Origin: Syntrophobacteria bacterium
GTDB lineage: Bacteria > Desulfobacterota > DSWW01
Assembly: GCA_030145435.1 (NCBI GenBank)
Contig: JAQYVQ010000328.1
Span: forward strand, 1-6,956
Direction: 5' to 3'
Length of the DNA stretch: 6,956 nt
A program made the position numbers and the translations under genes. The notes under the pieces were generated by a model that was not told the DNA's origin, searched no databases, and saw only the letters and a list, made by a program, of their open reading frames with translations. Positions 1 to 5,097 of this stretch are shown here, piece after piece (positions within the stretch are counted from its first letter, which is position 1; each line of letters begins with the position of its first letter).

Positions 1-32
1 CGCAGCGTATCCTGCAAGCTTCTCCTCACCGT

Positions 33-40
33 GGAAAGGG
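33..40 (+). promoter_or_regulatory. Ribosome binding site deciding the first start
   Basis: The purine-rich stretch GGAAAGGG lies 5 bases before GTG at 46. The upstream in-frame GTG at 31 has only a pyrimidine-rich sequence before it (cttctcctcacc). This favours GTG 46 as the start of the gamma-glutamylcyclotransferase-like gene. The call rests on spacing and purine content only. Confidence 0.5.
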
Positions 41-45
41 CACTC

Positions 46-666
46 GTGAGCAAACCGGAAGGAATATGGAACTTCGCCTACGGGGGAAACATGAACCCCA
101 GGGTGCTTTCCGAACGGAGAAAGATCACACCCCTGGAGTCCGTGGCGGGTCGTCTCGAAGACTACCGGCTGGCGTTCAACACCCGGGGCTTTCCATGGAT
201 CGAACCGGCCTTTGCGAACGTGGAACATGACCCCGGGGCCTGCGTTCACGGAGTCCTGCACAGGCTGACCGAGGAGCAGTTCGCCCGCCTCGATCGATAC
301 GAGTGGGGAGGCGTGGCCTATCGGCATCTCGAGCTCGACGTGGCGGCATACGACGGGCGAAGGGTCGGTGCACGGGTGTACTCCGCCCGGTACGTGTCCC
401 GGGAGAAGAGTCCCTCCTGCCGTTATCTGACCCTCATCAGGGAAGGTGCCCGTGTCAGCGGATTGGAAGATGACTACGTCCGGATGCTCGACCGGCACCC
501 CTGTCGTGACACCCCCACGATGTCGAATTCTTCGATCGGCCTGCTCGAGAGGTCGGCCAGGCTCCGAACCCTTTTCATGTTCCTGATCCTCGGGACATGG
601 AAGGCGAGGGACCTGTTTTCCTCGTCCGACAAGCGATCAAATCCCCCTACCAGTGCCAATCCCTGA
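46..666 (+). CDS. Gamma-glutamylcyclotransferase-like (GGCT/AIG2 fold) protein
   Basis: Predicted small cytoplasmic enzyme of the gamma-glutamylcyclotransferase-like superfamily. Members release 5-oxoproline from gamma-glutamyl amines or peptides; the substrate here cannot be told. Numbering from GTG 46, the N-terminal strand and glycine loop read FAYGGNM at residues 10-16, matching the family's YGSNM. The conserved acid sits in DRYEWGGVAYR (Glu86), the position of the catalytic Glu in human GGCT. The helix PSCRYLTLIREGARVSGLEDDYV (residues 123-145) is the usual C-terminal signature of bacterial members (PSxRYLxLIxxGAxxxGLxxxY). About 50 residues follow it, including a short hydrophobic stretch (TLFMFLILGTW) and a basic Ser-rich end, longer than the family core and without a recognised role. 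An in-frame GTG at 31 would add five residues but lacks a Shine-Dalgarno. The 3' end overlaps the convergent sulfotransferase gene by 20 bases. Family call is solid; exact reaction unknown. Confidence 0.8.
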   Translation: MSKPEGIWNFAYGGNMNPRVLSERRKITPLESVAGRLEDYRLAFNTRGFPWIEPAFANVEHDPGACVHGVLHRLTEEQFARLDRYEWGGVAYRHLELDVAAYDGRRVGARVYSARYVSREKSPSCRYLTLIREGARVSGLEDDYVRMLDRHPCRDTPTMSNSSIGLLERSARLRTLFMFLILGTWKARDLFSSSDKRSNPPTSANP

Positions 667-1474
667 GTCTCTTTGTACGGGACAGGATCTTTCTGCAGAG
701 CTTCTCCGGGAAGTGCCCCTTGTATTCATATATATGTTCCTGTCCAGGGCGGTTTCCGTACACGTTCGGAAACCGAGGATCAAAACGCATGAAGGAATCA
801 TGGAACTCCAACCCGAGAAAACCGAACAACCTCTCTGCCCATTGCGCTGGATCCGTGCAAAAGGCCTCGTACCGTATGAGGAGCATCCTGGAAGCCAGGC
901 CGGCCTTGATCGCCGCCTGCCAGCCCCTGCCGTAGCGAAGGTACCTCTTGCACGAGGCCCTGAGTTCTTCCCCGATCCATGTTTCCGTATCCATGCCGCT
1001 TCTCTTTGCCCAGGACCACAAGACCGCCCTCGGGTCCCTGACCACCACGATACAGGGGATGTCCGGCACCTTCCGAAGCACCTTGGGGAGGGCCTCCATG
1101 TACTTCGGGGTCTTGTCGAAGAGCCAGACCCTCCTGTCGCGGACTTCACCGGCCTTCTCGCGAAGCCGGCGGTACACTTCCTGCCACGAATCCGTGTCAC
1201 AGGCATGCTGAAGCTCTTCTTCGGTGATGCCCCATCCGAGCTTCACGTTCGATCGGTAGGGTGAAACAGACAGAAAGTCCCTGGGCCTCTTTCCCAGGAG
1301 GAAGCCCCCCTCGAAGCCGCCGTCCAGGTCCGGATGCTGGCGCAGGAGTTCGGCGATCAGAGACGTACCGCCTCTCTCATAGCCGCATATGATCGCCTTC
1401 AGGGGATTATTCTTTGAATCCATGGGCAGAAGACCGCCATCCAATCTATGAGTTCCAGCTTCCACGCCGTTCAT
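647..1474 (-). CDS. Sulfotransferase family protein (PAPS-dependent)
   Basis: A 275-aa P-loop-like sulfotransferase, expected to move sulfate from 3'-phosphoadenylyl sulfate to a hydroxyl or amine of a sugar, lipid, peptide or small molecule. The 5'-phosphosulfate loop is CGYERGGTSLIAELLRQHP (residues 30-48). FDKTPKYMEALPKVLRKVP (119-137) leads into the 3'-phosphate-binding strand and helix IVVVRDPRAVLWSWAKRSG (142-160), with the conserved Arg-Asp-Pro-Arg and a Ser in the following helix. LLIRYEAFCTDP (198-209), then FGFLGLEF, is the typical late family block. No signal peptide or membrane segment is seen, so a cytoplasmic location is likely. The start is uncertain: ATG 1474 gives 275 aa; ATG 1423 gives 258 aa beginning MDSKNNPLKAIICGYERGG, places the PAPS loop near the N-terminus as usual, and leaves more room for promoters. 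Neither has a convincing Shine-Dalgarno. No sulfate-activation genes are nearby, so the acceptor cannot be inferred. Confidence 0.85.
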   Translation of the reverse strand: MNGVEAGTHRLDGGLLPMDSKNNPLKAIICGYERGGTSLIAELLRQHPDLDGGFEGGFLLGKRPRDFLSVSPYRSNVKLGWGITEEELQHACDTDSWQEVYRRLREKAGEVRDRRVWLFDKTPKYMEALPKVLRKVPDIPCIVVVRDPRAVLWSWAKRSGMDTETWIGEELRASCKRYLRYGRGWQAAIKAGLASRMLLIRYEAFCTDPAQWAERLFGFLGLEFHDSFMRFDPRFPNVYGNRPGQEHIYEYKGHFPEKLCRKILSRTKRLRDWHW

Positions 1475-1529
1475 CCGCCATTATGCCACGAATGGGCCGG
1501 TTTTTCTTCTTCCTAAAGGAGGTACGAAC
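1475..1529. promoter_or_regulatory. Divergent intergenic region, sulfotransferase / NnrU
   Basis: Fifty-five bases separate the start codons of two divergent genes, so promoters for both must lie here or inside the coding starts. The only clear signal is the near-perfect Shine-Dalgarno AAAGGAGGT at 1515-1523, 6 bases before ATG 1530. A pyrimidine run (ggtttttcttcttcct) precedes it. I cannot pick out a -35/-10 pair for either gene. Confidence 0.4.
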
Positions 1530-2204
1530 ATGGCACTTGCGATCCTGATCCTGATGAGCGTTCTTTTCGCGGTTACGCATATCGGGATGTCCCATGACCC
1601 GTTCCGGGCACGTCTCGTGGAAAAATTCGGGCCAAAAGGGTTCCAGGTCGTCTATTCGCTTGTTTCTCTGGTTACCTTCGGCGTGGCCGTTTTTGTCTTT
1701 GCGGACAACCGGAAGGCCGGACCCGTCCTCTGGACCCTGCCGGGCTGGCTCTACCCGATTGTCTACCTTCTCATGCTGTTCGCCTTCCTGCTCCTCGTCC
1801 TGTCCATGCGAGATCGAAGCCCGGCCATGATGATTGGTGGGAAAATGGTACCGGAAGGTGTCCTCCGGATCACCCGGCACCCGATGAACATGGCCCTTGC
1901 CTGCTTTGCCCTCGCCCACATGATCGCCAACGGATCCCTGGGGGACGTCGCCTTCTTCGGGTCCATATTCGTGGTGGGCTTCTTCGGGTCCTATCATCAA
2001 GACCAGCGCAAGGTCCGGGAAAAGGGCGAGGATTACGTAGCCTTCCAGCGCCAGACAGGTGTACTCCCCTTTGCTGCGGTCGTACAGGGAAAGATCGGGC
2101 TCGCGGCCAAAGACCTGAGAGTGCCCTTTGTGATCTTCGCTGTGCTGGCCTTTGTTGCGGCGCTCGTGGTCCACGAGGATCTGTTTGGGATCCGTCCCTA
2201 TTGA
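1530..2204 (+). CDS. NnrU family integral membrane protein
   Basis: A 224-aa inner-membrane protein of the NnrU family. NnrU was named from denitrification regulons, and the same domain forms 15-cis-zeta-carotene isomerase (Z-ISO), a haem-dependent enzyme. About six hydrophobic segments are visible: residues 2-18, 38-58, 73-92, about 119-134, 138-156 and 197-214. Family landmarks are H17/H22 in THIGMSHDPFRARLVEKFG followed by GFQVVYSLVSL; the GVLRITRHPMNMALACFALAH block (110-130), with the RHP motif also seen in membrane methyltransferase-like folds; NGSLGD (134-139); and an ending HEDLFGIRPY that matches the usual C-terminus. H17 and H130 are plausible haem ligands by position, but this is inference. 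The Shine-Dalgarno at 1515-1523 fixes the ATG. No nitrite, nitric oxide or carotenoid genes are in the window, so neither known role is supported by context. Confidence 0.85.
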   Translation: MALAILILMSVLFAVTHIGMSHDPFRARLVEKFGPKGFQVVYSLVSLVTFGVAVFVFADNRKAGPVLWTLPGWLYPIVYLLMLFAFLLLVLSMRDRSPAMMIGGKMVPEGVLRITRHPMNMALACFALAHMIANGSLGDVAFFGSIFVVGFFGSYHQDQRKVREKGEDYVAFQRQTGVLPFAAVVQGKIGLAAKDLRVPFVIFAVLAFVAALVVHEDLFGIRPY

Positions 2205-2210
2205 AGGGCT

Positions 2211-2225
2211 CGGTCGGATCGACCG
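2211..2225. repeat. Inverted repeat CGGTCG-GAT-CGACCG
   Basis: A perfect 6-bp inverted repeat with a 3-base centre, 7 bases after the NnrU stop codon. No T-tract follows (ggttacaaaaatcgg), so it is a poor intrinsic terminator. It lies about 210-225 bases before the predicted transcription start of the next gene, a distance compatible with an activator site, but this is only a possibility. Confidence 0.35.
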
Positions 2226-2268
2226 GTTACAAAAATCGGCACCTCCAAGTACGATCGAGAACTACCTG

Positions 2269-2277
2269 CCCCCCCCC
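2269..2277. repeat. Homopolymer run of nine C
   Basis: An uninterrupted C9 tract in the gene-free region, followed by TTT. Runs of this length can slip during replication. It is outside any gene and more than 130 bases before the promoter, so phase variation is not an obvious consequence. Sequencing error in the run length is possible. Confidence 0.5.
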
Positions 2278-2313
2278 TTTCGTTCTATTTCGAGGGCCGC
2301 CTTCCTCTCAAAG

Positions 2314-2337
2314 CCTGGAGCCCAAGGACTCTCCAGG
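2314..2337. repeat. Inverted repeat CCTGGAG-N10-CTCCAGG
   Basis: A perfect 7-bp inverted repeat with a 10-base spacer. No T-run follows immediately. It sits about 100-120 bases upstream of the predicted sigma-54 transcription start, the usual distance for an enhancer-binding protein site. It could instead form an RNA hairpin ending NnrU transcripts. A single copy cannot decide between these. Confidence 0.4.
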
Positions 2338-2409
2338 AAGATTTAACTTTGGGAATTCATTAGCAAAACCTGCCTGACTCACTCGTCCGCTCTCCAACCC
2401 CCTTCTTTT

Positions 2410-2424
2410 TGGAACATTTCTTGC
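2410..2424 (+). promoter_or_regulatory. Sigma-54 (-24/-12) promoter candidate
   Basis: The sequence TGGAACATTTCTTGC matches the sigma-54 consensus TGGCAC-N5-TTGC at all positions but one, with GG at 2411-2412 and GC at 2423-2424 at the required spacing. Transcription would start near 2436, giving a leader of about 45 bases before ATG 2481. Sigma-54 promoters need an AAA+ enhancer-binding activator; none is encoded in the window. I see no convincing -35/-10 alternative just upstream of the gene. Confidence 0.6.
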
Positions 2425-2480
2425 GTACGGGCTAATCCTGCCGACGTCTATTTCCGAATCCTAAAAGGGGAGGAGACATC

Positions 2481-3413
2481 ATGAAGACGCAACGTTCCTT
2501 TTTCTTGAGATGGGAGAGGTGGGTCGCCCTACCGATTTTCTGCTGTGCTCTCGTTCTCTCATTCGCCACCCTTGCCCACGGCGAGCTCTACGACGACTGC
2601 GACGGAGACGGTCTGCCGGATGAATGTCCCTGTGGCGGTTGCGGGGCGCCCCCAGTGCCGGGCGGCGGGTGCGGATGCGGAGGGGCCGGCCCTGTCCTGC
2701 TCTATCAGGACATGGACGACATCATCTATGTCGAGGATGACTACGATCAGGACGGCCCCGGGGATGTTCGGGACAATTGCCCGTACGACTACAACCCGGA
2801 CCAGATGGACTCGGACGGTGACGGTGCAGGCGACGCCTGTGACAACTGCGCGGGCCTTCCGAACCAGGATCAGGAGGACACCGACCTGGATGGGCTGGGA
2901 AATGCCTGCGACCAGGATGACGACGACGACATGATCATGGACGCCCAGGACGTTTGCTCCAGCGTGCCGGATCCGCCCCAGTACGACAACGATGGAGACG
3001 GTATGGGGGACGCCTGTGATCCGGACGATGACAACGACGGTATCCTCGACCTGGCGGACAACTGCCCGCTGGTTCCGAACCCCGACCAGGGAGACGATGA
3101 CCTGGACCGTTACGGAGATGCCTGCGACAACGACAGCGACCAGGACCATGTACCCGACAGCGCTGACAACTGCCCCTACGTGCCGAATCCGGATCAGTGG
3201 GACGAAGACGAGGACGGCCTTGGGGATGCTTGTGACTATGATCAGGATTCAGCAGCTCCTGCGCGGGCGGCCTCGGCCGACGCGGATGAAGGTGGCGGAG
3301 GGATGTGTGCCGCCGTGCCGGGCAACCAGGGCGGCGCTGCTGCGTTTATGTTTCCACTTCTGCTGGTCTTTTCCTGGGTTGTCGTCTTGAGGTCGAGAGT
3401 TCGTCGTAAGTAA
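2481..3413 (+). CDS. Exported thrombospondin type 3 repeat protein with Cys-containing C-terminal sorting tail
   Basis: A 310-aa exported, extremely acidic, calcium-binding protein. Residues 1-34 form a Sec signal peptide: basic start, hydrophobic VALPIFCCALVLSFATL, likely cleavage after AHG. A Cys/Gly/Pro-rich segment follows, with cysteines at 40, 49, 51, 54, 64 and 66. Residues 76-256 carry TSP3-type units of pattern DxDxDGxGDxxDNCPxxxNPDQ; clear DNC motifs occur at 98-100, 121-123, 193-195 and 229-231. Asp makes up about a third of this region (60 of 181). Such repeats fold around calcium, with cysteines often disulfide-bonded. The C-terminus has Gly4-Met-Cys (Cys276), a hydrophobic stretch 285-303 and the basic end RSRVRRK, a tripartite layout like MYXO-CTERM signals that are processed and lipid-anchored by an intramembrane protease. 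An alternative is a plain C-terminal membrane anchor. The Shine-Dalgarno GGGGAGGAG lies 5 bases before ATG, downstream of the sigma-54 candidate. Confidence 0.85.
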   Translation: MKTQRSFFLRWERWVALPIFCCALVLSFATLAHGELYDDCDGDGLPDECPCGGCGAPPVPGGGCGCGGAGPVLLYQDMDDIIYVEDDYDQDGPGDVRDNCPYDYNPDQMDSDGDGAGDACDNCAGLPNQDQEDTDLDGLGNACDQDDDDDMIMDAQDVCSSVPDPPQYDNDGDGMGDACDPDDDNDGILDLADNCPLVPNPDQGDDDLDRYGDACDNDSDQDHVPDSADNCPYVPNPDQWDEDEDGLGDACDYDQDSAAPARAASADADEGGGGMCAAVPGNQGGAAAFMFPLLLVFSWVVVLRSRVRRK

Positions 3414-3507
3414 GACGAAATTCCAGACGCCCGGGAACAGCAGGCCCAGGGAGAGGTTGATCCGACTCTCCAAAGGCGGGGACACCGCAGCGAGAGTGAG
3501 ACAGGAA

Positions 3508-3524
3508 GAACGGCGGATCCGTTC
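3508..3524. repeat. Inverted repeat GAACGG-CGGAT-CCGTTC
   Basis: A perfect 6-bp inverted repeat with a 5-base centre, ending 11 bases before the Shine-Dalgarno of the VWA gene. In RNA it could form a small hairpin affecting translation or mRNA stability; in DNA it could be a protein site. There is no direct support for either. Confidence 0.3.
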
Positions 3525-3535
3525 CAAGTGCGAGC

Positions 3536-3543
3536 AAGGGGAG
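3536..3543 (+). promoter_or_regulatory. Ribosome binding site supporting a TTG start
   Basis: AAGGGGAG lies 7 bases before TTG 3551. This site, plus the lipoprotein signal peptide that begins exactly at that codon, decides for the rare TTG start over the in-frame ATG at 3590, which would destroy the signal peptide. Confidence 0.65.
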
Positions 3544-3550
3544 AAGGGCC

Positions 3551-5038
3551 TTGGGCAAGAAAACGATCGTTGTAGCGTTGTGTCTGTTAATGGCGGCTGC
3601 TTGTACCGACGTGGAACTTGGCCGCTACGAACCCAATATCACCACCGAGATCCAGGGGGTCTTCTGTACCGAGGACCCCCAGGAGATCGTCTTCCCGGTG
3701 AAGATCCTGTTCATCATCGACACCTCGGGAAGTATGGCCTTCACCGATCCGGAGGCGCAAAGGGCCCTGGCGGTGCAGGAGGTCATCAACGAGTACAACG
3801 GCAACCCCGGGGTCGAGTTCGGGATCATCCGCTTCAGCGGATCGAGCGTCGGACTGATCGACGGGTTCACCAAAGACCCTGCCGAACTCGACGATGCGGT
3901 GATGCAACTCCGCGAGGCGGATGGGGTCACCAACTACCGGGGGGCCATCGGCCAGGCCACCAACCTCCTGAGCGGCGACATCCTCGGCTCTGACCTGGGG
4001 GAACGGGTTCGGTCCCGCTACGTCACGATCTTCCTGAGCGACGGGCTCCCCTACCCGCCGGACACGAACCGGTACGAAGACATCTACAACGATGTACAGC
4101 GCCTCATGATGCTCGGGGACCTGGATGTGGGAGAGATCCGCTTCCACACCGCCTTCCTGAACAGCCCGGACACGCCGTTTGACGTGGCCGAAGAGGCGCG
4201 GCAGCTGCTGCAGAACATGGCCACCCTGGGCCAGGGCACGTTCACCAACTTCGCAAACGGTGAAGAGATCAACTTCCTGAACATCGACTACACCTCGATC
4301 CAGCGGATCTACACACTGGTCAATGTCATCGTCTCCAACGTGAATGTGCGCGCCGGCGTGGACCGAATCCTCGAAGACAGCGACCGGGACGGCATCCCGG
4401 ATGAAGAGGAACTCGTCCAAGGCACCTCGCGCATCCTCTGGGACAGCGACGGAGATGCATGCAGCGACCTGCTCGAAATGCGGCTCCAGTTCGACCCCCT
4501 GACCGCAGACTGCGGGTGTATCCCACCGATCACGGATGAAGACAGCGATGGCCTGAACAGCTGTGAAGAGCTCTGGTTGGGCACTGCGAGGGATATCTAC
4601 GATTCCGACCGGGACGGCATCCCGGACGGCGTGGAGTTCAAGGAGGGCCTGAATCCCCTGGGCGACGACCGGCTCGACGACTTGGATTTCGACGGGATCC
4701 GCAACGGGGACGAGGTGCAGCGGCACACGAACCCGGAGGCGGACGATCCGGTCGTGCATGAACGCTGGGCCTATGACTACAGTATCGTGGAGCGCGGCGT
4801 GGACGAGGTGAGCAGGCGCTGCTACGACTTCCAGGTGAGCAACGTCCAGTTCCGGCCCGTCATGGAGACGCCGGACCAGTTGGTGGGAACCAATCTGCTT
4901 CGGATCTACTTCGCGCAGGTCCCCTGGGACACTCCCGATGACGACCCGATCTACCGGATGGCGGAGATCCCCATTCCAGTGAGCAACATTCCCGAAGTCA
5001 TACGGCTCTCGCCGGACGACTTCGACTTGTTTGACTAG
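3551..5038 (+). CDS. VWA-domain lipoprotein with Asp-rich calcium-binding repeats
   Basis: A 495-aa predicted lipoprotein. The N-terminus MGKKTIVVALCLLMAAAC is a lipoprotein signal peptide with lipidated Cys18. A von Willebrand factor A domain spans about residues 46-265. Its metal-ion-dependent adhesion site is complete: DTSGS (Asp57, Ser59, Ser61), Thr127 in GVTNYRGAI, and Asp164 in FLSDG, so divalent-metal-dependent ligand binding is likely. From about 275 to 395 come four Asp-rich units (EDSDRDGIPDEEE, WDSDGDACSD, DEDSDGLNSCEE, YDSDRDGIPDGVE), then DLDFDGIRNGDE, the bacterial TSP3/EF-hand-like calcium loops; cysteines at 304, 321, 323 and 338 may form disulfides. The last 100 residues (about 396-495) look folded but I do not recognise them. 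TTG is the start, chosen for the ribosome binding site and the signal peptide. It lies 137 bases after the TSP3 gene and 59 bases before the next lipoprotein gene. An adhesion or scaffold role at the cell surface is inference. Confidence 0.85.
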   Translation: MGKKTIVVALCLLMAAACTDVELGRYEPNITTEIQGVFCTEDPQEIVFPVKILFIIDTSGSMAFTDPEAQRALAVQEVINEYNGNPGVEFGIIRFSGSSVGLIDGFTKDPAELDDAVMQLREADGVTNYRGAIGQATNLLSGDILGSDLGERVRSRYVTIFLSDGLPYPPDTNRYEDIYNDVQRLMMLGDLDVGEIRFHTAFLNSPDTPFDVAEEARQLLQNMATLGQGTFTNFANGEEINFLNIDYTSIQRIYTLVNVIVSNVNVRAGVDRILEDSDRDGIPDEEELVQGTSRILWDSDGDACSDLLEMRLQFDPLTADCGCIPPITDEDSDGLNSCEELWLGTARDIYDSDRDGIPDGVEFKEGLNPLGDDRLDDLDFDGIRNGDEVQRHTNPEADDPVVHERWAYDYSIVERGVDEVSRRCYDFQVSNVQFRPVMETPDQLVGTNLLRIYFAQVPWDTPDDDPIYRMAEIPIPVSNIPEVIRLSPDDFDLFD

Positions 5039-5051
5039 CCCAAGAGTGGGC
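5038..5051 (+). other. Short hairpin GCCCA-AGAG-TGGGC after the VWA gene
   Basis: A perfect 5-bp stem with an AGAG loop begins on the last base of the stop codon. No T-run follows, so it is not a standard terminator. It could stabilise an mRNA end or partly reduce read-through into the next gene 59 bases on. It may also be chance. Confidence 0.3.
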
Positions 5052-5097
5052 CGGAGACGAAACCTGGCTCGCGAAGCACCACGCCAAGGAGGCAGCC

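Larger units (their letters stand above)
2205..2480. other. Gene-free regulatory region upstream of the exported-protein genes
   Basis: This 276-base stretch has no credible gene. Reading downstream it holds a 6-bp inverted repeat just past the NnrU stop (2211-2225), a run of nine C (2269-2277), a 7-bp inverted repeat (2314-2337), a sigma-54-type promoter (2410-2424) and the Shine-Dalgarno GGGGAGGAG (2467-2475). Neither inverted repeat is followed by a T-run, so no intrinsic terminator for the NnrU gene is evident. Confidence 0.6.
3414..3550. other. Spacer between the TSP3 and VWA genes, with small hairpins
   Basis: A 137-base non-coding spacer. It has a 6-bp stem GGAGAG (3450-3455) / CTCTCC (3466-3471) and another just before the VWA gene. 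Neither is followed by a T-tract, so there is no good intrinsic terminator and read-through from the TSP3 gene is plausible. No promoter is recognised. Confidence 0.4.

Noticed and set aside
653..1264. Plus-strand open frame (203 codons) across the sulfotransferase gene
   Set aside because: The minus-strand frame carries the full set of sulfotransferase motifs; the plus-strand product shows no family features.
1532..1541. TGGCACTTGC, which looks like sigma-54 half sites at the start of the NnrU gene
   Set aside because: The two halves are adjacent without the required 5-base spacer and lie inside the coding sequence.
1446..2174. Open frame of 242 codons on the minus strand opposite the NnrU gene
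   Set aside because: It mirrors a gene with strong family motifs and a perfect ribosome binding site. The product is charged, low in hydrophobic structure and unrecognisable; it is a GC-bias shadow.
2205..2346. Intrinsic terminator for the NnrU gene
   Set aside because: Two inverted repeats are present, but neither is followed by a T-run, so a rho-independent terminator cannot be supported.
2559..3149. Minus-strand open frame (196 codons) opposite the TSP3 repeats
   Set aside because: Its Val/Ile-rich product is simply the reverse complement of Asp codons (GAC/GAT read as GTC/ATC).
2780..3240. CRISPR-like or simple tandem DNA repeat in the TSP3 region
   Set aside because: The periodicity comes from protein repeats with variable spacing and codon use; there are no conserved direct repeats with unique spacers.
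3587..4759. Long open frame (390 codons) on the minus strand opposite the VWA gene
   Set aside because: It is antisense to a gene with a clear signal peptide, intact MIDAS motif and calcium repeats. Its translation is a Val/Asp-rich mirror of Asp- and Val-rich coding sequence with no recognisable domain.
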